This document shows, one piece after another, positions 56,562 to 64,000 of a DNA stretch of 64,000 nucleotides. The position numbers and the translations under genes are program-made. The notes beneath the pieces were generated by a model, which saw only the letters and a program-made list of their open reading frames with translations, did no database searches and was not told the origin of the DNA. Numbering within the stretch: the stretch's first letter is position 1; every line of letters begins with the position of its first letter. The DNA lies in the NCBI RefSeq assembly GCF_015354505.1, contig NZ_JACAFP010000012.1, positions 48,473 to 112,472 on the forward strand. The letters are read 5' to 3'. The stretch comes from Microbacterium sp. UFMG61 (GTDB taxonomy: Bacteria > Actinomycetota > Actinomycetes > Actinomycetales > Microbacteriaceae).

Positions 56562-56867
56562 GTGAGACCCACGCTGTAGTCGTGGGTCTCGTGCACGGAT
56601 GCCGGTCTGGCGCCGCGTGGGGGCCGGACACCGGTGAGACCTCTCTCGCCGGGTGAGACCCACGGTGCGGACAGGGGTTTCGTGCACGGATGCGGGTCTC
56701 GTGCCGCGTGGGGGCCGGGCACGGGTGAGACCTCCATTGCCGGGTGAGACCCACGGTGCGGACAGGGGTTTCGTGCACGGATGCGGGTCTCGTGCCGCGT
56801 GGGGCGCCGGACACGGGTGAGACCTCCATTGCCGGGTGAGACCCACGCTGTGGTCGTGGGTCTCGTG
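56562..56867. repeat. Four-copy tandem repeat array with 91-bp period
   Basis: Cores starting GTGAGACCCACG occur at 56562, 56653, 56744 and 56836 (spacings 91, 91, 92). The first and last contain a perfect 10-bp hairpin: GAGACCCACG, a 7-base loop, CGTGGGTCTC. The two middle copies have a changed right arm (GGGGTTTCGTG). Each core is preceded about 19 bases earlier by GTGAGACCT or similar, as in the other array. The two arrays share the core but differ in spacer sequence and period. Confidence 0.9.
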
Positions 56868-56978
56868 CACGGATGCCCGTCTCGCCGACCAGCGGCTGAA
56901 CCGCCGGGGCAGCGCGGCAGCGGACAGGCCCGAAGCGGGGCAACAGATAGTCACAACGCGCACATAGGAATCTCCGGG

Positions 56979-56984
56979 CACAAT
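56979..56984 (+). promoter_or_regulatory. Predicted -10 box of a leaderless transcript (CACAAT)
   Basis: CACAAT lies six bases before the ATG at 56991. No ribosome binding site is between them. The same spacing occurs at other leaderless-type starts in this window. Confidence 0.45.
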
Positions 56985-56990
56985 GGGTGT

Positions 56991-57722
56991 ATGGGTGCGC
57001 ATGCACCCGCAGACTTCACGCCGGGTCCGCCGTCTCGCGGGCCCCGACAGAAACGGAAACCCATGGCAGCCGCGAAGAGCAACACCAACTGGTTCGTGAT
57101 CGGAGTGTCCGCGGCAGTCGTGGTCGTGCTGGCCGTGCTCGCCACTGTCGTGGTGCTCTTGAACAACCAGGCGAACGACCCGGGCACCGCCCCGACGAGC
57201 GACATCGTCAACCAGGAGACCGGGGCGATCACGTTCGGTTCCGGTGAGGACGAGATCGACACGTTCGTCGACTTCATGTGCCCGATCTGCGGTCAGTTCG
57301 AGGATGCCTACGGCGAGCAGCTGCAGACCGCTGCGGCGAACGACGAGATCACGCTGAACATCCACCCGATCTCCATCCTCAACCGCTACTCGACGACCGG
57401 CGAGTACTCGTCGCTGTCGGCCGGCTCGATGTACTGCGTGGCTGAAGAGGCCCCGGATGCGGCGCTCGACTACTTCAATCTGCTCTTCGAGAACCAGCCG
57501 GCCGAGAACACCGCCGGTCTCAGTGCGGACGAGCTCAGTGCCCTCGCCGAGCAGGCCGGCGCCGGCGCGGCCGCGGACTGCATCGCCGATGGCACGTACA
57601 TGAAGTACACGGAGTCGCAGGCGAAGGAGCACGAGATCAGCGGCACCCCGACCGTCGAGGTCAACGGCGACCGCATCGAGAACGCGCAGATCGCCGCCGA
57701 GTTCGCCAAGATCCTCGGCTGA
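56991..57722 (+). CDS. Membrane-anchored DsbA-like thiol oxidoreductase
   Basis: A 243-aa protein. A basic N-terminus and one membrane helix (about residues 33-57, FVIGVSAAVVVVLAVLATVV) anchor it with the rest outside. The thioredoxin-like domain has the active site CPICGQFEDAYG (Cys97-x-x-Cys100), and the cis-Pro loop is SGTPTVEVNG. Two further cysteines occur in MYCVAEE and ADCIADG. It probably makes or shuffles disulfides in exported proteins. The ATG at 56991 is chosen for the leaderless-type box; ATG 57064 (MAAAKSN) is an alternative that would also keep the helix. A terminator follows. Confidence 0.88.
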   Translation: MGAHAPADFTPGPPSRGPRQKRKPMAAAKSNTNWFVIGVSAAVVVVLAVLATVVVLLNNQANDPGTAPTSDIVNQETGAITFGSGEDEIDTFVDFMCPICGQFEDAYGEQLQTAAANDEITLNIHPISILNRYSTTGEYSSLSAGSMYCVAEEAPDAALDYFNLLFENQPAENTAGLSADELSALAEQAGAGAAADCIADGTYMKYTESQAKEHEISGTPTVEVNGDRIENAQIAAEFAKILG

Positions 57723-57738
57723 TTCAGCCACTGCGACG

Positions 57739-57774
57739 GGAGTTCCGGCATCCTGCTCAGGTTGCCGGAACTCC
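57739..57774 (+). terminator. Terminator after the DsbA-like gene
   Basis: GGAGTTCCGGCA (57739-57750) pairs perfectly with TGCCGGAACTCC (57763-57774) around a 12-base loop and is followed by TTTCGTCGTCT. Confidence 0.82.
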
Positions 57775-57790
57775 TTTCGTCGTCTAACAT
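57762..57790 (+). promoter_or_regulatory. Promoter of infA (TTGCCG-N17-TAACAT)
   Basis: TTGCCG (57762-57767) and TAACAT (57785-57790) are 17 bases apart. The -35 lies inside the right arm of the upstream terminator. Transcription would begin near 57797, about 100 nt before infA. Confidence 0.6.
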
Positions 57791-57898
57791 AGATCTTTGG
57801 TGCCTTGTGCCCTGATTCGGCGTGTCTGAATCGGCGTGGCGCCGCAATCCCAATCACCCACCGCAGATCGACCGGTCTGCAGAAGCGTCAGCGAGGCT

Positions 57899-58120
57899 AT
57901 GGCTAAGAAAGACGGTGTCATCGAGATCGAAGGAGTGATCTCCGAGGCTCTGCCCAACGCGATGTTCCGTGTTGAGCTCTCCAACGGACACAAGGTCCTT
58001 GCAACGATCTCCGGAAAGATGCGACAGAACTACATCCGCATCATCCCCGAGGACCGCGTGGTCGTGGAGCTCAGCCCCTACGACCTCACCCGCGGCCGCA
58101 TCGTCTACCGCTACCGCTGA
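57899..58120 (+). CDS. infA: Translation initiation factor IF-1
   Basis: The 73-aa IF-1 is an OB-fold protein that binds the 30S A site. It starts [20 protein letters not shown] and ends [12 protein letters not shown]. The full standard length is present. It begins the last ribosomal operon of the window, after the interruption by the repeat arrays and the DsbA-like gene. Confidence 0.98.
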   Translation: MAKKDGVIEIEGVISEALPNAMFRVELSNGHKVLATISGKMRQNYIRIIPEDRVVVELSPYDLTRGRIVYRYR

Positions 58121-58184
58121 TCGGTCGAGAAGTAACGGCCTGCCCCAGCTCGGGGCGGTACGAAGACAGCGAACAGGAATCATC

Positions 58185-58301
58185 ATGAAGGTCAACCCCA
58201 GCGTCAAGCCCATCTGCGATCACTGCAAGGTGATCCGCCGTCACGGCCGCGTCATGGTGATCTGCAAGAGCAACCCGCGCCACAAGCAGCGCCAGGGCTG
58301 A
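58185..58301 (+). CDS. rpmJ: 50S ribosomal protein L36
   Basis: The 38-aa L36 starts [20 protein letters not shown] and ends NPRHKQRQG. The zinc ligands are present (CDHC, then Cys and His near the end), so it is the zinc-binding form. Follows infA after 64 bases. Confidence 0.98.
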   Translation: MKVNPSVKPICDHCKVIRRHGRVMVICKSNPRHKQRQG

Positions 58302-58377
58302 AACCCCTGTCGGTTCGCCGGCAGGACTCTTCGGATCTGACACACAACTCAATACACACAACGGCAGGATCAGACGT

Positions 58378-58402
58378 TTCGACGGGCTCAACGGCCCACC
58401 GG
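58378..58402 (+). repeat. Dispersed-element copy between rpmJ and rpsM
   Basis: TTCGACGGGCTCAACGGCCC starts at 58378; its first 13 bases match the left arm of the rplE-rpsH palindrome exactly (TTCGACGGGCTCA). The matching right arm is not present, so it looks like a half or decayed copy. Confidence 0.65.
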
Positions 58403-58473
58403 AACTGACACCTCGGGGCGGAGGCCCGAGCACCGATCCTGCTCCACACCTCCACAACACTCAGGAGAACCGC

Positions 58474-58848
58474 ATGGCACGTCTTGCCGGCGTTGACATC
58501 CCGCGCGACAAGCGCGTGGTGATCGCCCTTACCTACATCTACGGCGTCGGCCGTACCCGCTCGGTCGAGATCCTCAAGGCGACCGAGATCGACGAGAGCA
58601 TCCGCGTGAAGGACCTCAGCGACGACCAGCTGATCGCCCTCCGCGACCACATCGAAGGCAACTACAAGGTGGAGGGTGACCTGCGCCGCGAGGTCGCCGC
58701 AGACATCCGCCGCAAGGTCGAGATCGGCTCCTACGAGGGCATCCGCCACCGTCGTGGTCTCCCGGTCCGTGGCCAGCGCACCAAGACCAACGCCCGTACC
58801 CGCAAGGGCCCGAAGCGCACCGTCGCCGGCAAGAAGAAGGCCCGCTAA
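58474..58848 (+). CDS. rpsM: 30S ribosomal protein S13
   Basis: The 124-aa S13 contacts P-site tRNA and bridges the subunits. It starts [20 protein letters not shown] and ends with the basic tail [31 protein letters not shown] is the usual signature. It follows rpmJ after 172 bases that include a dispersed-element copy. Confidence 0.98.
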   Translation: MARLAGVDIPRDKRVVIALTYIYGVGRTRSVEILKATEIDESIRVKDLSDDQLIALRDHIEGNYKVEGDLRREVAADIRRKVEIGSYEGIRHRRGLPVRGQRTKTNARTRKGPKRTVAGKKKAR

Positions 58849-58880
58849 GCAGCGGCCCCAGGGACTAGGAGAACATTTTC

Positions 58881-59279
58881 ATGGCTGCACCCAAGGCCGC
58901 CGCGCGCAAGCCGCGCCGCAAGGAAAAGAAGAACATCGCGCTGGGCCAGGCCCACATCAAGTCGACGTTCAACAACACGATCGTCTCGATCACCGACCCG
59001 TCCGGCGCGGTCATCGCCTGGGCATCGTCGGGTGGCGTGGGCTTCAAGGGCTCGCGCAAGTCGACCCCGTACGCCGCCGGTATGGCTGCCGAGTCTGCTG
59101 CCCGCCAGGCAGCGGAGCACGGCGTCAAGAAGGTCGACGTCCTCGTGAAGGGTCCGGGCTCCGGCCGCGAGACCGCGATCCGCTCGCTCCAGGCCGCAGG
59201 CCTCGAGGTCGGCTCGATCCAGGACGTCACGCCGCAGGCGCACAACGGCTGCCGCCCGCCGAAGCGTCGCCGCGTCTGA
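58881..59279 (+). CDS. rpsK: 30S ribosomal protein S11
   Basis: The 132-aa S11 forms part of the platform. It contains [20 protein letters not shown] and ends [18 protein letters not shown], the normal C-terminus. Follows rpsM after 32 bases with a GGGACTAGGAGA site. Confidence 0.98.
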   Translation: MAAPKAAARKPRRKEKKNIALGQAHIKSTFNNTIVSITDPSGAVIAWASSGGVGFKGSRKSTPYAAGMAAESAARQAAEHGVKKVDVLVKGPGSGRETAIRSLQAAGLEVGSIQDVTPQAHNGCRPPKRRRV

Positions 59280-59290
59280 CACGGCTTGTT

Positions 59291-59322
59291 GAGCCGCTCG
59301 TGCCTCAGGGTGCGAGCGGCTC
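59291..59322 (+). terminator. Perfect 10-bp stem-loop between rpsK and rpoA
   Basis: GAGCCGCTCG (59291-59300) pairs with CGAGCGGCTC (59313-59322) around a 12-base loop. No T-run follows, so it may only attenuate transcription into rpoA or stabilise the upstream mRNA. Confidence 0.6.
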
Positions 59323-59325
59323 GAC

Positions 59326-59357
59326 GCCCGTCCCTTCGACATGCTCAGGGACCGGGC
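59326..59357. repeat. Dispersed-element copy between rpsK and rpoA (palindromic)
   Basis: GCCCGTCCCT (59326-59335) pairs with AGGGACCGGGC (59347-59357) with a one-base bulge. The loop contains TTCGACATGCTC, the recurring element motif. It lies four bases after another stem-loop. Confidence 0.7.
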
Positions 59358-59430
59358 ATCGACTTCCACAACTCAAGACCTCACCCCACCACATGTCATA
59401 TAGCGGGCATGTGATCGAAAGGAACACAGA

Positions 59431-60420
59431 GTGCTCATTGCACAGCGTCCCACACTGACCGAGGAAAAGATCGTCGAGAACCGGAGCCGGTTCATCATCG
59501 AGCCTCTGGAGCCCGGCTTCGGATACACGATCGGCAACGCGCTTCGTCGCAGCCTGCTGTCGTCGATCCCCGGCGCCGCGGTCACCAGCGTTCGCATCGA
59601 CGGCGTGCTGCACGAGTTCAGCACCATCCCCGGCGTGAAGGAGGATGTCACCGAGATCATCCTCAACATCAAGCAGCTCGTGGTCTCGTCGGAGCGCGAC
59701 GAGCCCATCACGGCGTACCTGCGCAAGACCGGTTCGGGCGAAGTGACCGCCGCTGACATCTCGGCTCCGGCCGGTGTCGAGGTCCAGAACCCCGAGCTCG
59801 TCATCGCGACTCTCAACGAGACCGCGAAGTTCGAGCTCGAGCTCACCATCGAGCGTGGCCGTGGCTACGTCTCGGCGACGCAGAACCGCAACGAGTACGC
59901 AGAGGCCGGTCAGATCCCGATCGACTCGATCTACTCGCCGGTGCTCAAGGTCAGCTACCGCGTCGACGCCACCCGTGCGGGTGAGCGCACCGACTTCGAC
60001 AAACTCGTCCTCGACGTCGAGACCAAGTCCGCCATCAGCCCCCGCGACGCCGTCGCGTCGGCTGCCAAGACGCTCACCGAGCTGTTCGGTCTCGCTCGCG
60101 AGCTGAACGTCGAGGCTGAGGGCATCGAGATCGGCCCGGCACCGGTGGAGGCAGTGAACTCCAGCGAGCTGTCGATGCCGATCGAGGACCTCGACCTCTC
60201 GGTCCGCTCTTACAACTGCCTGAAGCGTGAGGGCATCAACACTGTTTCTGAGCTCGTCGCCCTGTCGGAGACGCAGCTCATGAACATCCGCAATTTCGGC
60301 CAGAAGTCGGTCGACGAGGTGCGCGACAAGCTCATCTCGCTCGGTCTGTCGCTCAAGGATTCGGTGCCCGGTTTCGACGGCGCCCACTTCTACGGCGGCA
60401 GCGAAGACGAGTCCTTCTGA
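59431..60420 (+). CDS. rpoA: RNA polymerase alpha subunit
   Basis: A 329-aa protein. The N-terminal domain (about residues 1-230) dimerises and nucleates polymerase assembly, with [20 protein letters not shown] and the [19 protein letters not shown] stretch. The C-terminal DNA- and activator-binding domain (about 245-315) has [21 protein letters not shown] sequence and the helix-hairpin-helix [22 protein letters not shown] start with GAAAGGA upstream. Confidence 0.98.
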   Translation: MLIAQRPTLTEEKIVENRSRFIIEPLEPGFGYTIGNALRRSLLSSIPGAAVTSVRIDGVLHEFSTIPGVKEDVTEIILNIKQLVVSSERDEPITAYLRKTGSGEVTAADISAPAGVEVQNPELVIATLNETAKFELELTIERGRGYVSATQNRNEYAEAGQIPIDSIYSPVLKVSYRVDATRAGERTDFDKLVLDVETKSAISPRDAVASAAKTLTELFGLARELNVEAEGIEIGPAPVEAVNSSELSMPIEDLDLSVRSYNCLKREGINTVSELVALSETQLMNIRNFGQKSVDEVRDKLISLGLSLKDSVPGFDGAHFYGGSEDESF

Positions 60421-60487
60421 CCCACCCGGATTGTCATCTGGCAGTGGCCAGCTGACCCGACCTTTTCTGACCAGGAGTTAGACGATT

Positions 60488-61042
60488 ATGCCCAAGCCCA
60501 CCAAGGGTCCCCGCCTCGGAGGCGGCCCCGCACACGAGCGCCTGCTGCTTGCCAACCTCGCGGCGGCTCTGTACACCCACAAGTCGATCAAGACGACCGA
60601 GACCAAGGCCAAGCGCCTGCGTCCGCTCGCCGAGCGCCTGATCACCTTCGCCAAGCGCGGAGACCTGCACGCTCGTCGTCGCGTTCTTTCGGTCATCGGT
60701 AACAAGGATGTCGTGCACACCCTGTTCGCCGAGATCGCACCGCTGGTCGCTGACCGTGAGGGTGGCTACACCCGTATCACCAAGGTCGGCAACCGTAAGG
60801 GCGACAACGCTCCCATGGCCGTGATCGAGCTCGTCCTCGAGCCCGTCACCCCCAAGGCGAAGTCGACCAAGAAGGCCGCCAAGGCTGAGAAGCCCGCCGA
60901 GGTCGTCGAGGAGGCTCCCGCCGAGGAGGCTCCCGCCGAGGAGGCTCCCGCGGCTGACAACGAGGCCGGCGCAGAGTCGCAGGCCGAGGGCGAGGCCGCT
61001 GAGGCCGCCGCTGAAGACGCTGTGGAGAAGAAGTCCGAGTAA
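60488..61042 (+). CDS. rplQ: 50S ribosomal protein L17 with acidic C-terminal extension
   Basis: A 184-aa protein. The L17 core is at residues 1-120 ([20 protein letters not shown], later [19 protein letters not shown]). The last 60 residues are Lys/Ala-rich and then strongly acidic, with [15 protein letters not shown] repeats. The extension is typical for Actinobacteria. It follows rpoA after 67 bases and ends the alpha operon. Confidence 0.97.
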   Translation: MPKPTKGPRLGGGPAHERLLLANLAAALYTHKSIKTTETKAKRLRPLAERLITFAKRGDLHARRRVLSVIGNKDVVHTLFAEIAPLVADREGGYTRITKVGNRKGDNAPMAVIELVLEPVTPKAKSTKKAAKAEKPAEVVEEAPAEEAPAEEAPAADNEAGAESQAEGEAAEAAAEDAVEKKSE

Positions 61043-61057
61043 GGACCTCGCTCACGG

Positions 61058-61093
61058 CGAAGCCCGCCGCCCCTTCCGGGGTGGCGGGCTTCG
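61058..61093 (+). terminator. Strong terminator after rplQ
   Basis: A 16-bp stem (61058-61073 with 61078-61093, one G-U pair) with a TTCC loop lies 15 bases after the rplQ stop. TCGTCTCC follows. It also stands between rplQ and the convergent ligase gene. Confidence 0.85.
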
Positions 61094-61121
61094 TCGTCTC
61101 CGGGGGCGGAGGAGAAGAGGC

Positions 61122-62696
61122 TCAGACCCGGGCGCGCAGGTCCTTGCGCAGGATCTTCCCCGATGCCGACTTCGGGATCGCATCGATGAACTCCACCTGG
61201 CGCACCTTCTCGTGCGGGGCGACATGGGCCGCGACGTGGGCGATCACCGCATCCGCATCGAGATCGGCCCCCTGCTGTCGCACGACGAATGCCTTGGGAA
61301 CCTCCTGGCCGTCGTCGTCGAGGGCTCCGATGACCGCGGCATCCGCGATCGCAGGATGCTCGAGCAGCACAGCCTCGAGCACGGCGGGTGCGACCTGGTA
61401 GCCCTTGTACTTGATGAGCTCCTTGAGTCGATCGACGATGCGGAAGACGCCGTCGTGCGTGACCGTCGCCACGTCGCCGGTGTGCAGCCAGCCGTCGGCG
61501 TCGAGCATCTCTGCCGTGGCATCAGGGCGGTTGAGATAGCCCTTCATGACCTGCGGACCGCGGATCAGCAGTTCACCGGGTGCGCTCGCGCCCTCCAGGG
61601 GCGCCTCGACGTCGGTTCCGTCCTCCGCGACGAGGCGAGCCTCGGTGTTCGCGAGCAGCATCCCGACCGTGGATCGGTCGATGTCTTCCCGGTCGTAGGG
61701 GATGGCATGGGTCACAGGACTCGTCTCGGTCATGCCGTACCCCTGGCACACGATGCAGTCGAGTCGCTTCTCGACGGCGGACGCGAGAGACCCGTCGAGT
61801 GGGGCAGCACCCGAGAAGATCACCTTCACGGCCGACAGATCGTACTGATCGACGAGCGGATGCTTCGCCAGGGCGACGGCGATGGGTGGCGCGATGAACA
61901 CCCAGGTGGTGCGGTGCTCCTGCACGACGCGGAGGAACTCCGTGAGGTCGAACTTGGGCATCGTCACGAGCGCGGCCCGCTGGCGCAGGGCGAAGTTCAA
62001 GAGCACGGTCATGCCGTAGATGTGGAAGAACGGCAGCACGGCGAGCACGCGATCGTCGTCGCCGAGCGAGATGGTCGAACGGCACTGGCTCACGTTCGCG
62101 ATGAGGTTGCGGTGTGTCAGCATCACCCCCTTGGGTCGGCCCGTCGTGCCGGACGAATACGGGAGCACGGCGAGGTGCGTCGCCGGGTCGAACGACACCT
62201 CGGGGGCCGGATGTCCTTCGCCGAGTAGCGCGGGAAGCGACGGATGCCCCTCGGCACCGTCGAGGACGATGAGGTGATCCGCATCGATGCCGAGCGACTC
62301 GGCGGCCGCCTTCGCGCCGGGGAGCAGAGGGGAGACGGTCACGAGCCAGGTCGCCTCGGCATCCGTCAGCTGGTTGGCGATCTCTTCGGGGGTGTAGAGG
62401 GAGTTGATGGTCGTCGCGGTGGCTCCCGCGCGCAGGATGCCGTGGAACACCGTCGCGAACGCGGGGACGTTCGGGCACAGCACGCCGACCGTGGTGCCGA
62501 CGCCCACACCGCGAGCGGACAGTGCGCCGGCGAACAGATCGATCTGACCGATCAGCTGCCGGTAGGTGGTCGTCGCGCCGCTGACGCCGTCGATGAGCGC
62601 GACCGCGTCGAGGCGATCCTCATCGACGTCGCCGAACAGGAACTCGTGGATGGAGACCGCGGGGATCTCGACATCGGGATAGGAACTGCGCACCAT
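61122..62696 (-). CDS. Acyl-CoA ligase (4-coumarate-CoA ligase-like AMP-binding enzyme)
   Basis: A 524-aa adenylating enzyme that would activate a carboxylate with ATP and then form a CoA thioester. Motifs in order: YSSGTTGRPKGVMLTH (phosphate loop, about residue 175), GYGMTETSPVTH, DGWLHTGDVATV, and the C-terminal PKSASGKILRKDL with the catalytic Lys. The ATG at 62696 has AAGGAG upstream on the minus strand; upstream frame to 62765 is Arg-rich and unlikely. Substrate is unknown: fatty acid or aromatic acid. It converges with rplQ across the terminator. Confidence 0.92.
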   Translation of the reverse strand: MVRSSYPDVEIPAVSIHEFLFGDVDEDRLDAVALIDGVSGATTTYRQLIGQIDLFAGALSARGVGVGTTVGVLCPNVPAFATVFHGILRAGATATTINSLYTPEEIANQLTDAEATWLVTVSPLLPGAKAAAESLGIDADHLIVLDGAEGHPSLPALLGEGHPAPEVSFDPATHLAVLPYSSGTTGRPKGVMLTHRNLIANVSQCRSTISLGDDDRVLAVLPFFHIYGMTVLLNFALRQRAALVTMPKFDLTEFLRVVQEHRTTWVFIAPPIAVALAKHPLVDQYDLSAVKVIFSGAAPLDGSLASAVEKRLDCIVCQGYGMTETSPVTHAIPYDREDIDRSTVGMLLANTEARLVAEDGTDVEAPLEGASAPGELLIRGPQVMKGYLNRPDATAEMLDADGWLHTGDVATVTHDGVFRIVDRLKELIKYKGYQVAPAVLEAVLLEHPAIADAAVIGALDDDGQEVPKAFVVRQQGADLDADAVIAHVAAHVAPHEKVRQVEFIDAIPKSASGKILRKDLRARV

Positions 62697-62816
62697 GAAG
62701 ATCTCCTTCGATCCGGTGAGGCGACGACGCCGTCTGATGCGATCCAGTGTCGCACAACAGGGCACCGAGTCCCAGAGTGTCCGTGCAACGCGTCAACGCG
62801 CTCGGAGGCCCGGGAG

Positions 62817-62822
62817 TAGGCT
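62817..62822 (+). promoter_or_regulatory. Predicted -10 box of a leaderless transcript (TAGGCT)
   Basis: TAGGCT lies six bases before the GTG at 62829, without a ribosome binding site in between. Confidence 0.5.
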
Positions 62823-62828
62823 GATCCG

Positions 62829-63629
62829 GTGACTGATGCAGAGACCCTGAGCCGAGGGCCTCGCGCCTACACCGCCTTCATCGGGATCGGCCTTCTCGCA
62901 GGCCTCCTCTCCGGTCTCTTCGGCGTGGGTGGAGGCACCGTCATCGTGCCGCTGCTCGTGCTGTTCCTGCACTTCAACCAGCGCCTCGGAGCCGGCACGT
63001 CTCTCGCGGCGATCGTCCCGACGGCGACGGTCGGCGTGGTCTCGTATGCGATCAACGGAGCAGTCGCGTGGATCCCCGCGCTGATCCTCGCCGCGGGCGC
63101 CGTGGTGGGCGCGCAGATCGGCACCCGACTGCTGCCCAAGATCTCTCAGACCGTGCTGCGGTGGTTCTTCGTGGGCTTCCTCGTGATCGTCATCGTCAGC
63201 CTGTTCCTCGTGGTGCCCTCGCGCGACGCCGAGTTCGAACTGCAGCTGCTGAATGGCCTGGCCCTGCTCGTGGTCGGTGTCGGCACCGGCATCCTCGCGG
63301 GCCTCATCGGCGTGGGCGGCGGGGTCATCGTCGTGCCCGTGCTGATGCTGGCGTTCGGCACGAGCGACCTCGTCGCCAAGGGCACGTCGCTGCTCATGAT
63401 GATCCCCACCGCGATCTCGGGCACCATCGGCAATCTGCGCAACCGCAACGTCGACCTCGTCGCCGCCGCGTTCGTCGGTATCTCGGCGTGTGCGACCACG
63501 GCACTCGGCGCGTGGCTCGCCACGCTGATCGACCCGCTCGTGGGCAACATGCTCTTCGCGGCATACCTCGTGTTGATCGCGGTGCAGATGGCGATCAAAG
63601 CCGTCAAGGGGCGCAAGAAGAAGGACTGA
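62829..63629 (+). CDS. TauE/SafE-family permease (sulfite exporter-like)
   Basis: A 266-aa membrane protein with about eight helices in two similar halves. The halves carry GLLSGLFGVGGGTVIVPLL and LAGLIGVGGGVIVVPVLML, the duplicated glycine-rich motif of the TauE/SafE family. The family moves sulfite, sulfoacetate or other organic anions; the substrate here cannot be told. A leaderless-type box is six bases before the GTG. It is divergent from the ligase gene by 132 bases. Confidence 0.92.
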   Translation: MTDAETLSRGPRAYTAFIGIGLLAGLLSGLFGVGGGTVIVPLLVLFLHFNQRLGAGTSLAAIVPTATVGVVSYAINGAVAWIPALILAAGAVVGAQIGTRLLPKISQTVLRWFFVGFLVIVIVSLFLVVPSRDAEFELQLLNGLALLVVGVGTGILAGLIGVGGGVIVVPVLMLAFGTSDLVAKGTSLLMMIPTAISGTIGNLRNRNVDLVAAAFVGISACATTALGAWLATLIDPLVGNMLFAAYLVLIAVQMAIKAVKGRKKKD

Positions 63630-63695
63630 CCCGGCAGCTCCCCTCTCCGGACGACGGCCTGGGGGAGTGGTCCGCCTGGACCCCGCGCCAGGCGT

Positions 63696-63715
63696 AGATG
63701 AAACGATCTTCATCT
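63696..63715 (+). promoter_or_regulatory. Inverted repeat upstream of the broken kinase gene
   Basis: AGATGAA (63696-63702) and TTCATCT (63709-63715) flank ACGATC. It lies about 43 bases before the ATG at 63758 and could be a regulator-binding site. Confidence 0.4.
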
Positions 63716-63757
63716 CAGACTCATCGTCACGTCATCATCGACCGGCATCATGAAGTC

Positions 63758-64000
63758 ATGACCGACATACGACGCCTCCTGATCCCGAGCGCGTTGATCG
63801 CCATTCCGGTGATCTTCGCCGCCGGAAGCATCGCGCTGGCGCAGATGCCGCCGTCGCCGCGACCTTCAACGGGATGCTCGACAGGCTCGAGACCGTGCAT
63901 GCGACCCAGCAGCGGTTCGTCGACGATGCCGGCCACGAGCTGCGCACACCCATCACGATCGTCCGCGGGCAGCTCGAGCTGCTCAGCGAAGACCCCGAGG
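63758..64000 (+). pseudogene. Broken histidine kinase gene (fused start, frame break; truncated by window end)
   Basis: The ATG at 63758 opens a frame with a signal-like helix (LLIPSALIAIPVIFAAGSIA). From about 63847 the family-like sequence is in another frame: VAATFNGMLDRLE (end of a HAMP domain), then FVDDAGHELRTPITIVRGQL with the phosphoacceptor His of a sensor kinase. The sensor and most of the HAMP domain are missing between the two parts, and the junction changes frame. So a deletion near 63838-63850 probably joined two genes or two ends of one gene. The rest of the kinase lies beyond the window. Confidence 0.65.

Noticed and set aside
54651..56867. CRISPR array
   Set aside because: Period is 91-114 bp, the spacers between cores are themselves repeated, and no cas gene is nearby. 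These are tandem repeats, not repeat-spacer arrays.
56100..57857. 585-codon minus-strand frame
   Set aside because: It runs through the second repeat array and opposite the DsbA-like gene, with no family resemblance or ribosome binding site.

Overview
High-GC actinobacterial chromosome segment, most likely Microbacteriaceae and probably Microbacterium. The str, S10, spc and alpha ribosomal operons are in actinobacterial style, and many starts look leaderless. These include a TANNNT box 6-7 nt before the start codon. The species call is inference from gene content and protein style; no search was run.

Layout. 1-1014: tail of a sugar ABC importer (MalF/MalG-type permeases). 1120-8425: small and large membrane proteins of unknown function, a DUF2975/HTH pair and a 1275-aa zinc-ribbon polytopic protein. 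8438-13070: str operon (rpsL, rpsG, fusA, tuf). 13071-41220: about 28 kb of cell-surface polysaccharide genes sitting between tuf and rpsJ, where many relatives have the ribosomal operons close together. This region holds a VanZ-family gene with an in-frame stop, a DUF6270 protein, a methyltransferase-like membrane protein, three large multi-domain glycosyltransferases, UDP-glucose dehydrogenase, a Wzm/Wzt-type ABC exporter with an unusual ATPase, a pyruvyl transferase, three GT4 glycosyltransferases, a GH39-like glycosidase, a DUF4012 protein, a polyprenyl-phosphate sugar transferase, a lipoprotein, an M23 peptidase, an alpha/beta hydrolase and a small Rv0909-like protein. 41683-51645: S10 and spc operons (rpsJ to rplO), without an S14 gene between rplE and rpsH. 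51748-54538: secY, adk, map. 54539-56990: two arrays of long tandem repeats flanking an AbiEi/DUF559-like gene. 56991-61093: a DsbA-like protein, then infA, rpmJ, rpsM, rpsK, rpoA, rplQ and a strong terminator. 61122-64000: an acyl-CoA ligase, a TauE-type permease and a broken histidine-kinase gene running off the window.

Working logic. The central cluster can supply an activated sugar (UDP-glucuronate from Ugd), a first membrane-bound sugar (polyprenyl glycosylphosphotransferase), chain elongation (GT2 and GT4 enzymes), modification (pyruvyl transferase, methyltransferase-like protein), export (Wzm/Wzt) and wall-side processing (glycosidase, M23 peptidase). Parts of it, roughly 14.2-23.9 kb and 39.1-40.6 kb, are visibly less GC-biased than the ribosomal genes, which suggests exchange of these segments.

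Most unusual features: the two repeat arrays around 54.6-56.9 kb (one with alternating 114/102-bp spacing, one with 91-bp spacing); a dispersed TTCGAC..GCTCA element in several ribosomal-operon junctions, including one that appears to supply the first codons of adk; an ABC ATPase that continues into a membrane helix and a predicted outside domain; and a tail-to-tail palindrome built from two stop codons.
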